DNA of 43,387 nucleotides from positions 1 through 43,387 of the forward strand of contig JAFSAP010000012.1 in assembly GCA_017440925.1 (NCBI GenBank). The letters are read 5' to 3'. The translations under genes and the position numbers were made by a program. This DNA comes from Oscillospiraceae bacterium. GTDB lineage: Bacteria; Bacillota; Clostridia; Oscillospirales; Oscillospiraceae. A model generated the notes under the pieces. That model was not told the origin of the DNA. It did no database searches and saw nothing but the letters and a program-made list of their open reading frames with translations. How positions within the stretch are numbered: the first letter of the stretch is position 1; each line of letters opens with the position of its first letter. Positions 23,802 to 33,628 of this stretch are shown here, piece by piece.

Positions 23802-25016
23802 TTGAAACCCAACCGCATTAAGCTGATGGCGGAACGCTTTTTTCTGTTCGACCCCAGCATTTACATGAATGTTATTTTTACCATTGATGGCATCGTTCCT
23901 GAGGAGAGCCTCCGGGGAGCCATCGAAAAGACCTTTACCCAGAATCAGACCACCATGTCCAAGGCTGTGCTGGATGAAAAGGGTAACCTCTATCTGGAGG
24001 AAATGGGACGCACCGGCTGCTGTGTCTTTGTGGACAGCAGAGACTGGCAGGAGATCCGCCGGGAGCAGGAGCGGATTCCCTTCCGTATCAATGAAGGCGA
24101 ATTTCTCCGGGCCTTTATCACCCCCAGAGAAAATTGTACCGACGTTTATCTGATGGCCCACCACATGATGGCAGATGGTTCCGGCCTGCTGATTCTGGTG
24201 GATGACATCATGAACAACCTGGCAGGCTTTGAAGTGGCTTACAAGCCTACAGAGGTTATGCAGCGCAGAGATGTGATCCGCAAGGGTGATCTGCCGTTTA
24301 TGTCCCGGTTCCGGCTGCGGCTGCTGAACGGACTGTGGGCCAAGGAAAAGCGGATCTTTACCTGGGAGGATTACTATCAGATCCACGAGACTTACTGGAA
24401 GGACAAGAGCACCTATTTTGAATTCACCACCATGGAAGCGGAAGAAGTGGCTGCGCTGAAGCAGGAATGCAAGGAACTGGGTATCACTGTCAACAGCTAT
24501 CTGGTGGCCAAGATCATGGAAAAATATCCGGATGACCATGTTTTGGGCGTACCCGTCAGCCTCCGGGGGAAAAGCAGCAGCATTTCCAATATGATCACCA
24601 GTCTGATGCTGGAATACCAGTATGACAAGGATAAATCTATGAAGGAAAATGCCCTCCGGGCCCATCAGATCATCCGGGAAGGTCTGGCCAGCGAGCCGAT
24701 GCGGTATCATATCCCCCAGTTTGTGGCCATTCTGGACCCAACTCTGATGGATGCGGCAGTGGCTCATTTTGTCCTGGGTTTTGAAAACGAAGCAGCCAGA
24801 AAGGCTTCTTATGTCATTGGTTATACCAGCAAGCTGGGAACCGATGTGGGCATTACCAACCTGGGCGTTCTGGATGTGAAAACCCAGTACGGCGGTTACC
24901 GGATCACCAACATGATCGGCATTCCGCCCCAAGTCTCTGCCACCAGACGGGTCGTCAGCATTTATACCTATAACGGAAAAATGACCATTACGGATACAAA
25001 GGTAAAGAAAATCTGA
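23802..25016 (+). CDS. Condensation-domain-like acyltransferase
   Basis: 404 residues if started at TTG 23802, which has AAGGAAG about 10 nt upstream and clears the previous stop. ATG 23826 is an alternative, and a longer frame overlapping DUF3089 is rejected. The active-site motif HHMMADG (residues 120-126) matches HHxxxDG of NRPS condensation, PapA and wax-ester synthase-like acyltransferases. Length fits one stand-alone condensation domain. No carrier protein or adenylation domain is fused, so acyl-CoA is a likely donor; the acyl-AMP ligase at 28965 could supply it. Product unknown. Confidence 0.82.
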   Translation: MKPNRIKLMAERFFLFDPSIYMNVIFTIDGIVPEESLRGAIEKTFTQNQTTMSKAVLDEKGNLYLEEMGRTGCCVFVDSRDWQEIRREQERIPFRINEGEFLRAFITPRENCTDVYLMAHHMMADGSGLLILVDDIMNNLAGFEVAYKPTEVMQRRDVIRKGDLPFMSRFRLRLLNGLWAKEKRIFTWEDYYQIHETYWKDKSTYFEFTTMEAEEVAALKQECKELGITVNSYLVAKIMEKYPDDHVLGVPVSLRGKSSSISNMITSLMLEYQYDKDKSMKENALRAHQIIREGLASEPMRYHIPQFVAILDPTLMDAAVAHFVLGFENEAARKASYVIGYTSKLGTDVGITNLGVLDVKTQYGGYRITNMIGIPPQVSATRRVVSIYTYNGKMTITDTKVKKI

Positions 25017-25046
25017 TCCCTTGTGTCCTTCCTATGAGGTATCCCT

Positions 25047-26267
25047 ATGAATCAAAGAGTAAATTATACACAGGTGGTCTGGGAAATTACCCGGCAGCTG
25101 CAGGAATCGGAATCCCTGGAAAAAGCCCTGCGGATCAGCCTGGGCACCGTCGTTCGGGCAGTGGGCGCGGAAGCGGGTACCATCTGGTTTTACGATAAAG
25201 ATGGCGATGGACGGATCCACCCATCCTTCTGGATCGGCGGCGCTGACCTGACGGGCCTGAGTCTGGCAGCCGGAGAGGGCATTGCGGGCAGTGTGGTGGA
25301 GACCGGCAAGACCACCGTAGTCAGGGACTGCCAGTCGGATCCCCGGTGGGCAGGGCGCTTTGATGCAAAAACCGGCTTCGTTACCCGAAGCATGGTCTGT
25401 GTACCCTTGCTGAACAAATACGAGACCATCGGCTGCATTCAGATCATCAACAAGCTGGATGGATCCCTGTATAATGATGCCGACGTAGAGCTGTGTGAAA
25501 ACCTTGCCATGCTGACCGCCATCGCAGTGGACGGCAACGGCTTGAATCTGGGGTTCAGCCAGGAGAAACCCACCCTGATTTCCTTGAAAAATGTTACAAA
25601 GACCTTTGGCACCGGCGAGATGCAGGTGCAGGTTTTGAAAGGGATCAATCTGGATGTCCGGGAAGGAGAATTCCTGGTGATCCTGGGTGAATCCGGTTGT
25701 GGCAAATCTACCATGCTGAACATCATCGGCGGTATGGACCAGCCCACCTCCGGCAACGTGATTTTTGACGGCAAGGATTATGCTTCTGCCACAGAAGAGG
25801 AACTGACGGCGTTCCGCCGTAAATCCGTGGGCTTTGTTTTTCAGGCCTATAATCTGATGCCAACATTGACGGCAGAGGAGAATTTGGATTTTATTGGCGA
25901 ACTGGCAGAAACGTCCATGACTGCCGCAGAGGCGTTGGCTTCTGTGGGGCTGCTGGAAAAGCGGAGCAATTATCCCGGCCAGCTGTCCGGCGGCCAGCAA
26001 CAGCGGGTCTCCATTGCCCGGGCACTGGTGAAGCGGCCCAGGTTGATTTTGGCGGACGAGCCTACCGCAGCTCTGGACTACGAAACCAGCATCGAGGTGC
26101 TGTCTGTTCTGGAAAATGTCATCAAGGCCGGCACTACCTTACTGATGGTGACCCATAACGAAGAGATCGCCAAAATGGCAAACCGGGTGATTCGCATGAA
26201 AGGCGGCGTGGTATCTGAAGTGGTCTTTAACCACCATCCTGCCAGTGCCAGGGAGTTGGTTTGGTAA
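25047..26267 (+). CDS. GAF-domain / MacB-type ABC ATPase fusion
   Basis: 406 residues. N-terminal GAF domain (~15-165: [50 protein letters not shown]). After a short linker comes a LolD/MacB-type ATPase (~176-400) with Walker [10 protein letters not shown] (214-222), [17 protein letters not shown], signature LSGGQQQR (313-320) and Walker [16 protein letters not shown] domains bind small ligands, often cyclic nucleotides. Fusion to an export-type ATPase would let a ligand gate transport. With a nucleotide cyclase in the same operon, cAMP or cGMP gating is an attractive hypothesis. The stop shares one base with the next ATG (26267). Confidence 0.9.
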   Translation: MNQRVNYTQVVWEITRQLQESESLEKALRISLGTVVRAVGAEAGTIWFYDKDGDGRIHPSFWIGGADLTGLSLAAGEGIAGSVVETGKTTVVRDCQSDPRWAGRFDAKTGFVTRSMVCVPLLNKYETIGCIQIINKLDGSLYNDADVELCENLAMLTAIAVDGNGLNLGFSQEKPTLISLKNVTKTFGTGEMQVQVLKGINLDVREGEFLVILGESGCGKSTMLNIIGGMDQPTSGNVIFDGKDYASATEEELTAFRRKSVGFVFQAYNLMPTLTAEENLDFIGELAETSMTAAEALASVGLLEKRSNYPGQLSGGQQQRVSIARALVKRPRLILADEPTAALDYETSIEVLSVLENVIKAGTTLLMVTHNEEIAKMANRVIRMKGGVVSEVVFNHHPASARELVW

Positions 26268-28951
26268 TGAAAAAAACACAGCGTACCCATTTGTACCGGA
26301 CCATCCGGAAAAATCTGATCTCCTTTTTGGCGGTCGCCATGATGGCAGCCACGGCCATTGCTATTTTTGTAGGAGATCAGTCTGCAGCCAAGGCGATTCT
26401 GGATGAAGCCAATCGCTACTTCATAGAAAACCGGCTTCAAAGCCTGGAAATCTCCAGTCCCTACGGAATCACCCGGGAGGATATTGCGGCGATGTCTGCC
26501 TGGGAGGGCGTGGATGCGGCGGAGGGCGGCTACTCTGCCATGGTTCTGGCGGAGCTGGGAGGCGGTACCGGCAAGACGTTGGTGGAAGCCCATGCGCTGC
26601 TGGACACCATGAACCTTCCGGTGATTCTGGCGGGCCGGCTGCCTTCTGCCATCGACGAAGTGGCGCTGGAGCAGACCATGGCGGAAAAGGAAGACCTCCA
26701 GGTAGGCGATCAGTTCCGCATTACCCATGAGGGCCAGCTAAAGTCTCACGCCGTCACGGTTACCGCCATCATCAACCAGCCCGCCTACTGCTATGCCCGG
26801 CCCAGAGATGCCAGAGGTCAGAGCGACATCGGTATCGGCTCTGCCTACTATTACATGGCCTTTGCGAAAGAGGCCTTTGACGAAGATTATTTTAACGGTG
26901 CCTATTCCACCGCCTATGTGCGAAAGGATGCCCTGGATCAATATCACTATTTTTCTGAGGAGTACAAGGCAGAAGAAGCTGCTTTTCAGCGGCAGATCGA
27001 GGCCCTCGGTTCAGAGCGTGCCCGGCTTCGTTATGAAGCGGTTCGGGAAGCGGTGCCGGAGCAGCTGAGCAAAGCCCGGCAGGAGCTGGACAGGCAGGAG
27101 CAGAATCTGGCAGGGGGAAAAGAGACGCTGTCTGTTCTGCTGCAGCTGATGGGCTATTCCGGAGATCTGGAAAAAGACTGGGAGTCGCTTCCTGGGGACA
27201 GCCAATATCAGGACCTTTTGCGGGAGGCGAAAGCCGCCTTTGAAACCGGCGAGCTTGCCCTGGCCCAAGGGCGGGATGCTCTGGAAGCAGCGGAAGAAAC
27301 CGCTGGTGAGCTGGCTTATTACGACTGGATCGTCTCTCCCCGGCAGGATATCGGTGATGTGCGAAGCATCGGCATTGCAGTGGAGGGCCTTTACGGTCTG
27401 AGTTATTCCATGGCCATCATTTTTGTCATTGTGGCCATTACGGTGTGCTATGCTGCCATCTCCCGGATGATCAGCGAAAGCAGTGCCCTGATGGGCATGC
27501 AGAAGGCCCTGGGCTTTACCACCAAAGAGATTCGCAATCACTTTCTGGCCTACAGCATCCTCTGCGGCATCTGGGGCGCACTGGAAGGCTGGGTCTGCGG
27601 CTATTTGGTGGTTCAGTTCATGAATGTGAAGATCTACCAGACCCTGTTTTTGATGGGGGATATTCCTCTGGCCTTTGCCTGGGATTCTGCTATTTTGGTT
27701 TCGGTGTTTTTTGTGGGCATTTTCGTTGTGTCCGCCTGGGCTGCCTGCAGCAGGAAGTCCCAGATGGCTGCCACAGAGCTTCTCCGGGGAGAAACGGCCA
27801 AACGGAACCGGAAATTCTGGTTTGAAAGCTGGAAGCCCTACCAAAACCTGCGGCTGTACAGCAAGTCCATGATCAAGAATGCCCTGGCGGACAAGTCCCG
27901 GATGCTGACCACGGTCATGGGTGTGGCGGGGTGTGCAACGCTGCTGGTGATCAGCTTTACGCTGCTTCTAACCATGCGGGAATCGGAGAAAATCCCCTTT
28001 GAAGAATACTTCCTCTATGAAAACCGCCTGGTGGTGGACGGCACCAGAACCGACGGCACCGATTTTGAAGCGGTGCTGGAAGAGATGGACATTCCCTATG
28101 CCCGGGTTCTGGACAAGCTGAGGCTCTGCCGTCCAACAGACGGCGAATGGTCCGGCGGCCATATTGTGGCAGTATCCGATGGGGAAGCGCTGAAAGACTT
28201 CATGGTGCTGGAAGATCCCAAAACCCGGGAAATTCTGGACATTCCTGAGGAAGGTGCGCTGGTGTCCATCCGTTGTGCGGAGACCTTTGGTCTGGAAGCG
28301 GGCTCGGAACTGGAGATTATGGGCGCGGATGGAAGCCCCAGAAGGATTCGGGTGGCAGGCATTGTGGAGCATTATCTGGCTTACAATCTGTTTGTGGTTT
28401 CGGACAGCTATTATGAATCGGTCTTTGGAGAAACGGCACATGAGAGCGTATTCCTGATGAAAGGCAGCATTGACGGCCTGTATGAAGCGGTGAAGGATCT
28501 GGACGGTTTCCTGTCTATCCGGGATAACAGCGAATTTGTAGGGATAGGCGATGTGCTGAACATCATCGTCATTGTTTGCTTCGTCTTTGCGGCCCTGATG
28601 GCAGTAATGGTGATGCTGAACCAGAATGTGATGTACATCGAGGAAAAAGCCAAAGAGCTGTCTGTCATGCGGATCAATGGCTTTACTCTGAAGGAAACCC
28701 GTGCCTTTGTGTCCCGGGACAATTATGTTCTGACAGCCCTGGGCATTGTGGCCGGCTGGATCCTGGGGATGCTCCTGGGCTACCAGGTGCTGCTGATCCT
28801 GGAGGTGGGCGTGAACCACTATATCCGGACACCCAGCTGGAAAGCCTGCCTCATTGCAGGGGCCATCTGCGGCATCTTTGCCTGGGCGATGAATAAGCTG
28901 GCTGTGCGCAGAATTGGGAAGCTGAATCTGACCAATGTGAACGCAAATTAA
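26267..28951 (+). CDS. FtsX-like ABC permease with coiled-coil ectodomain
   Basis: 894 residues from ATG 26267 (TAATG overlap with the ATPase). Architecture: one membrane helix (~15-35), a large extracytoplasmic domain whose distal part (~225-350) is rich in E/R/Q/L heptads and likely coiled coil. Then three helices (~383-500, FtsX core), a second anchor (~540-575), a second ectodomain and a C-terminal FtsX helix set ending near 885. This is the duplicated FtsX/MacB-like layout used for lipoprotein, lipid or peptide export and for mechanotransmission. It pairs with the GAF-ATPase. Cargo unknown; the acyltransferase, ligase and hydrolase in the operon point to a lipid or acylated molecule. Confidence 0.88.
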   Translation: MKKTQRTHLYRTIRKNLISFLAVAMMAATAIAIFVGDQSAAKAILDEANRYFIENRLQSLEISSPYGITREDIAAMSAWEGVDAAEGGYSAMVLAELGGGTGKTLVEAHALLDTMNLPVILAGRLPSAIDEVALEQTMAEKEDLQVGDQFRITHEGQLKSHAVTVTAIINQPAYCYARPRDARGQSDIGIGSAYYYMAFAKEAFDEDYFNGAYSTAYVRKDALDQYHYFSEEYKAEEAAFQRQIEALGSERARLRYEAVREAVPEQLSKARQELDRQEQNLAGGKETLSVLLQLMGYSGDLEKDWESLPGDSQYQDLLREAKAAFETGELALAQGRDALEAAEETAGELAYYDWIVSPRQDIGDVRSIGIAVEGLYGLSYSMAIIFVIVAITVCYAAISRMISESSALMGMQKALGFTTKEIRNHFLAYSILCGIWGALEGWVCGYLVVQFMNVKIYQTLFLMGDIPLAFAWDSAILVSVFFVGIFVVSAWAACSRKSQMAATELLRGETAKRNRKFWFESWKPYQNLRLYSKSMIKNALADKSRMLTTVMGVAGCATLLVISFTLLLTMRESEKIPFEEYFLYENRLVVDGTRTDGTDFEAVLEEMDIPYARVLDKLRLCRPTDGEWSGGHIVAVSDGEALKDFMVLEDPKTREILDIPEEGALVSIRCAETFGLEAGSELEIMGADGSPRRIRVAGIVEHYLAYNLFVVSDSYYESVFGETAHESVFLMKGSIDGLYEAVKDLDGFLSIRDNSEFVGIGDVLNIIVIVCFVFAALMAVMVMLNQNVMYIEEKAKELSVMRINGFTLKETRAFVSRDNYVLTALGIVAGWILGMLLGYQVLLILEVGVNHYIRTPSWKACLIAGAICGIFAWAMNKLAVRRIGKLNLTNVNAN

Positions 28952-28964
28952 GGGGAATAGAGAA

Positions 28965-30572
28965 ATGACGGAGATGACCATTTCCCGGCATCTGGAGCAG
29001 ATGGCGGAGAAATACAAAACCAAAACAGCGCTGCGGTTTCCTGCGGAAAATCTGGCGTTGGATTATCATTCTTTGAAGTTGCATGCCGACCAGACCGCAA
29101 AAGCCCTGCTGGGCATCGGACTGAAAAAGGGCGATCACATCGGCATCTGGAGTCTGAATTCCTCCCGATGGGTGATGCTGGCCATGGGTGCAGCTCAAAT
29201 CGGTGTGGCGTTTGTGCCCATCAATGCTGCTTATAAGAGCGAAGAGTTGACCTATATGGTCCAGAAAATGGACATAAACTGCTTGTTTGTTATGGACAGC
29301 ATTCGGGGAAAGCCCTGCCTGGACAGACTGGAAGGCTTCTGGCAGAACGGAAAACTGGATAACTGGAAATTCCCCGGCCTGCGGAAGGTTTATGCCCTGT
29401 CGGAGAACCCACTGGGTGACTTGAAGGGCTGGGAGCATTTCCTGAGCCAGGGAGAAGCTGTGACGGATGCACAGCTGTCTCAGGCTAAGGCTCAGGTCAC
29501 AAGCAGGGATATTTACAGCATTCAGGCCACATCCGGCACTACAGCAATGCCAAAGGGTGCCCAGCTTTACCAGTATGGTGTGCTCTATACGGCAAGCTGT
29601 TACGCAAAGCTGCTGCATTTGGAGGAAGAGGACATCAGCTGCGTACCGCTGCCGCTGTTCCATTGCTTTGGCAATGTTCTGACCTTACTGGGCGGCCTTC
29701 TCTCCGGCAGCACTACAGTTTATATGGAGTCATTCTCAGCCAGTGAAATGCTGAAATTTCTGGCCGAGGAAAAGTGTACCTGTGTTTTGGGTGTGCCCAC
29801 CATGTTCACAGCCATGATGGCCCAGCCGAATTTCGATCCGTCCAAATACACCATCAAGAAAGCCGGAATGGGTGGCTCCTACGCACCGCCTGCGCTGGCA
29901 CAGGCCATTATGGAGAATTTCCATTGCCCGGGTTTGGTGGTGGGCTATGGCCTGTCAGAGGCTGCATCCCTGGTGACGCTTTCCGATATTGAGGCACCGG
30001 TGGAAAACCGTCTGCGCACAGTGGGCAAGCCGTTGCCGGATTTTGAGGTATCCCTCTACGATTCGGCAACGGGCAGAACCGGCAAAGATTTGCCCCAGGG
30101 CGAGATCGTCTGCCGGGGAGAGGGGCTGATGCACAGCTATTACAACGACCCGGAAGAAACTGCAAAAGCGTTGGATCGTGACGGCTGGCTGCATACCGGC
30201 GACCTGGGCAGCTTTGATGACAGCGGCTATCTTTGCGTGGTGGGCCGGATCAAGGACATCATTGTCCGGGGCGGCGAAAATATCTCTCCCTCCCAGATCG
30301 AAGCGCTGCTGCTGGAGCGGGAGGAAGTGCAGGATGTCCAGTGTGTAGGTGTTCCCGATTGTATCCTTGGTGAGGAGATCGCAGCTTTTATTATTCTGAA
30401 AGAAGGCTGCACCATGACGGAGAACCAGGTGAAAGAGTATGTGGGTGCGCACCTTGCAAGATACAAGGTTCCGAAGTACGTATTTTTTACCGATAGATTC
30501 CCAATAAATGCAGCGGGCAAAGTCTTGAAACGGGATCTGAGCAAGTTGGCTGCCGAAATGATTCGAAAATGA
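28965..30572 (+). CDS. AMP-forming acyl-CoA synthetase / acyl-AMP ligase
   Basis: 535 residues, full-length ANL-superfamily enzyme. P-loop TSGTTAMPKGAQ (~residues 186-197), GYGLSEAASLV, HTGDLGSFDDSGYLCVVGRIKD, GGENISPSQIE, and the C-terminal catalytic lysine in NAAGKVLKRDL. It should activate a fatty or aromatic acid as acyl-AMP and transfer it to CoA. It is the last gene of the operon, 13 bp after the permease, and is followed by a 17-bp terminator stem. It may feed the condensation-like acyltransferase. Confidence 0.9.
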   Translation: MTEMTISRHLEQMAEKYKTKTALRFPAENLALDYHSLKLHADQTAKALLGIGLKKGDHIGIWSLNSSRWVMLAMGAAQIGVAFVPINAAYKSEELTYMVQKMDINCLFVMDSIRGKPCLDRLEGFWQNGKLDNWKFPGLRKVYALSENPLGDLKGWEHFLSQGEAVTDAQLSQAKAQVTSRDIYSIQATSGTTAMPKGAQLYQYGVLYTASCYAKLLHLEEEDISCVPLPLFHCFGNVLTLLGGLLSGSTTVYMESFSASEMLKFLAEEKCTCVLGVPTMFTAMMAQPNFDPSKYTIKKAGMGGSYAPPALAQAIMENFHCPGLVVGYGLSEAASLVTLSDIEAPVENRLRTVGKPLPDFEVSLYDSATGRTGKDLPQGEIVCRGEGLMHSYYNDPEETAKALDRDGWLHTGDLGSFDDSGYLCVVGRIKDIIVRGGENISPSQIEALLLEREEVQDVQCVGVPDCILGEEIAAFIILKEGCTMTENQVKEYVGAHLARYKVPKYVFFTDRFPINAAGKVLKRDLSKLAAEMIRK

Positions 30573-30573
30573 G

Positions 30574-30615
30574 AAAATCACCTGCCGGAGTAATAGGCTC
30601 CGGCAGGTGATTTTT
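30574..30615 (+). terminator. Strong terminator closing the cyclase-acyltransferase operon
   Basis: A 17-bp perfect stem (30574-30590 with 30598-30614, core CACCTGCCGGAG) with a 7-nt loop and a terminal T run. It begins 1 bp after the ligase stop. Confidence 0.95.
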
Positions 30616-30793
30616 GTAATTTGATTCCACTTTTTTAACATTTTAAACGTATCCGCAGCTGCTGACCGGAAACGGCAGAAACAGGGGATGTGCATGCAGC
30701 CTCTGTTTATCTCTAAAAAATCAGGACAATTTGAAATATTACGGCAAATGGAAGACAGTGACAGAAACAAACAAGAATACTTTTCTGCTTCTA

Positions 30794-30822
30794 TTGACAA
30801 AGAAACCCAAAAAAACTATACT
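30794..30822 (+). promoter_or_regulatory. Promoter of the TIR-propeller gene
   Basis: TTGACA (30794-30799), exactly 17 bp, TATACT (30817-30822). It is a near-consensus SigA promoter 42 bp before ATG 30865. It falls inside an upstream in-frame extension of the next gene, which supports the later start. The rest of 30616-30793 shows nothing else recognisable. Confidence 0.85.
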
Positions 30823-30864
30823 ATTCTTAAGGAAATCACCCAAAAATTTTTACGGAGTGAGCCT

Positions 30865-33606
30865 ATGGACAAGAGAAAGAATTACCGGGAATATAAAGCC
30901 TTTATCTCTTACCGGCATTTGTCGCCGGATAAGGAGATCGCAAAAGCGCTGCAGTTTTTGCTGGAGCATAATCTGTACAGGCCGGATAAGACAGTGGACC
31001 GCAGGATCTTTCCTGTTTTCCTGGATACATCTGAGCTGCCCAACATGGAAGATCTGGATCAGGGCATCCTGGATGCGCTGGATCATTCTGAATGCCTGTT
31101 TGTGATCTGCTCCCCCAATCTTCCGCTCTCAAAGTACTGCATGCGCGAGATTCAGTACTTCAAAGAGCGGCATGGCGGTTCAACGAGCCGGATCTATACG
31201 GTGCTGGTGGACGGCACACCGGAAACCTCCTTCCCCCAGATCCTGCGTACCAGAACAACCCGCTGGGTGGGCGAAGACGGCAAGGAATACCAGCAGGAAG
31301 TGGATACAGAACCGCTGTTTTCCGATGTTCGCGGAAAAAATCTGCTGCATTCCCTGCTGAAGCTGTCGGGCAAAGAGTATATCCGGCTGGCTGCTGCCTA
31401 TTACCGATGCAGCTTTGACCAGCTGTATAAGCGGCAGCTGCGGTGGAGAATCCTGTCGCTGATCACTGTGGCTGTTCTGACGATTTTGCTCTGCTTCGGC
31501 ATCTATAGCTATACAAATCAAATGGAAGCGGATGCTTTGGCGATGGAAGCCGAACAGATCCTCCAGGAAGATGACCCGCTTCTGGCAATGACCTTGTGCA
31601 CCCGGATGGATCCAAGGTGGTCTGAACGCTATGCCACAGCCCTTCGCAGTGCGGTGGTGCAGCATCATTATGACCGGAATGCAGTTCCGCTGGCGGCTTC
31701 CCGGCTCAGCAGCTATTTGCACTCGAATGCTATGGGACGGTATCTCAGCGAAGCCGGAGACCAGATCATCATTGACAATGGACAAGTGATGCAGATCACA
31801 GATGCTGCAACCGGAGAGATCCACATCCGGGAGGCCCGGGATACATTGTTCGTCAATGGCAATCCGCCTGCAAGCTATCTGATCCTGCGCTCTCACGAGA
31901 ACGAGCAGGGGGTTATGATGGACTATGTGTCGCTGATGAGCCTGGCAGACAACAGCCTGATTACCGAATTCTCCTATCGGGAATCGTCACGGGAATACAC
32001 CGATTATGAACTTGTCAGGGCCATAGAAACAGACAAGCTGCTGGCGGTGTTCGATGGGGAAGAGGCGGTTGCGTTCCTGAACAGCGACGGCATTCAGCTG
32101 ACAAAAGACGAGTATGTCCGGCAGGGTCTTGCGTATATCGATGAGCCGATAGAAGACGAGGGGCCTTACCGGCTGGTGCGCAAGGGCAGAAAGTATGCTG
32201 TAAAGAATGCCCAGGATGAGGTGGTTCTGGATATCGGCAGAAATCTGGTCAGTTCCGCTTTTTCGGATGACTGGAAGCTTTTTGCCTGGATCGGTGACGA
32301 AACGATCCATGTTTATGACACCTCGGACTTTCACCAGCTTGCAGAATCCCACTGCCCGGAAGAGGCGGTAGACCGCATTCAGCTGCTGCAGGGCTCCAGT
32401 TATTATGTGGGCTTTGCGATGCAGGATGGAGAAGAAATTTCCACAGTTTTGGATTGGAACACCGGAAAGCGTCTGATGACGCTGGAGGGCTACCCCCTGT
32501 ACAGCACAGCAGAAGAAGCTTTCTTCGTTCTGCGGGACGGAGATCTGATCCGCTATGATTATGAGAATCTGGATATTGCAGGAAAAGCGGAGGTGACAGC
32601 CCATGCCGGCCAGCGCTGCCTGCTGACAGGTGATGGCTGGATCGCTTTGATGGATACCGAACAGGGTACCCCTTTGCTGGAGATCCCAACCGGATATCCG
32701 GAACAGGCAGCCTTTGACGCAGAACTGAACCGGCTTCTGGTTCGGACAGAAGGTGCGCTGTGCTGCTATGCAGGCAGTGCAGACCCGGCATGGTCCATAG
32801 CGGCAGAGCCCTTGTGCCTGGCAATGGCAGAGGATGGCAAGCATGCGGCATGGCTGGATACGGAAGGAAATGTCCATCTGCTGAATGCGGCAGATGGAAC
32901 GGAAAAAGCAGTGATACCTGCATCTGCACTGGCAGAAGCCGGGACCGTGCACCAGCTGGCAGTCTCTGCGGAGGGCCTTTGCGCAGTGGGTGAAAAGGAA
33001 GTCCTTTGGATCCCGGAAAGCGGCAGCAGCATGCACCTGGGACAGTATGCCGCTGTCCGGCTGTTTTCTGACGGCGTTCTGGTGCTGGAGGACGCAGATG
33101 CCAGGATCCGGGACTTCCGGATGTATGATACCAAGTCTGGAACGGTTCTTTACGAGCCGGAAACCAATACAGGAAACTGGGCCTATTCACCCGAGAGCGG
33201 ATACCTCCTGCGGCACGTGGAGGAAAGCGGAAACATACCCTCGCTGCAGATCGAGATCATGAAGCGCAAAAACAAAACATTTGCGCCAGTTGACCAGATC
33301 CAGCTGACACAGAACTGGGTGGAATCCCTGCACATAGATACCACAGGGCAATGGCTGAGCATCGTGTCCGGCGGACGAACCATGGTGTACCATCTGAAAG
33401 GGATGGAAAAGTGGCTGGATGCAGATGGCTCTGTGTATTATGAAGCAGGAAAGCTGTATGGCAGCACAGCTTACGGAAAACGGTTGTACAGCATTCCGGC
33501 GGCAGATACGGAGTATCTTGTGACGTATGCCCGGGAAGCACTGACAGGCGGCTGGGGTATGCGGAGCCTGTCAGAAGCGGAAGAAGAACTGTATATCATT
33601 CAGTAA
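30865..33606 (+). CDS. TIR domain / transmembrane / beta-propeller-like protein
   Basis: 913 residues from ATG 30865 (GGAG 7 nt upstream). Residues ~9-130 are a TIR domain: YKAFISYRH, RIFPVFLDTSELPN, CLFVICSPNLPLSKYCMREI. The last matches the SxWCxxE pattern of TIR NADases, making Glu95 the likely catalytic residue. A helical segment with YIRLAAAYY precedes one membrane helix (196-216). The remaining ~690 residues are repetitive beta-strand-rich sequence resembling a degenerate WD40/PQQ propeller. Topology suggests TIR inside, propeller outside. Such TIR-TM-propeller proteins occur in Clostridia without known function; they could sense an outside signal and deplete or modify NAD+. No Thoeris ThsA-type partner is adjacent. 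Confidence 0.88.
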   Translation: MDKRKNYREYKAFISYRHLSPDKEIAKALQFLLEHNLYRPDKTVDRRIFPVFLDTSELPNMEDLDQGILDALDHSECLFVICSPNLPLSKYCMREIQYFKERHGGSTSRIYTVLVDGTPETSFPQILRTRTTRWVGEDGKEYQQEVDTEPLFSDVRGKNLLHSLLKLSGKEYIRLAAAYYRCSFDQLYKRQLRWRILSLITVAVLTILLCFGIYSYTNQMEADALAMEAEQILQEDDPLLAMTLCTRMDPRWSERYATALRSAVVQHHYDRNAVPLAASRLSSYLHSNAMGRYLSEAGDQIIIDNGQVMQITDAATGEIHIREARDTLFVNGNPPASYLILRSHENEQGVMMDYVSLMSLADNSLITEFSYRESSREYTDYELVRAIETDKLLAVFDGEEAVAFLNSDGIQLTKDEYVRQGLAYIDEPIEDEGPYRLVRKGRKYAVKNAQDEVVLDIGRNLVSSAFSDDWKLFAWIGDETIHVYDTSDFHQLAESHCPEEAVDRIQLLQGSSYYVGFAMQDGEEISTVLDWNTGKRLMTLEGYPLYSTAEEAFFVLRDGDLIRYDYENLDIAGKAEVTAHAGQRCLLTGDGWIALMDTEQGTPLLEIPTGYPEQAAFDAELNRLLVRTEGALCCYAGSADPAWSIAAEPLCLAMAEDGKHAAWLDTEGNVHLLNAADGTEKAVIPASALAEAGTVHQLAVSAEGLCAVGEKEVLWIPESGSSMHLGQYAAVRLFSDGVLVLEDADARIRDFRMYDTKSGTVLYEPETNTGNWAYSPESGYLLRHVEESGNIPSLQIEIMKRKNKTFAPVDQIQLTQNWVESLHIDTTGQWLSIVSGGRTMVYHLKGMEKWLDADGSVYYEAGKLYGSTAYGKRLYSIPAADTEYLVTYAREALTGGWGMRSLSEAEEELYIIQ

Positions 33607-33628
33607 TTAACGATAAGGAGAGAGAAAC

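Noticed and set aside
30865-33606. TIR protein as part of a Thoeris defence system
   Set aside because: No ThsA-type SIR2/SLOG partner nearby, and the transmembrane-propeller architecture differs from ThsB.
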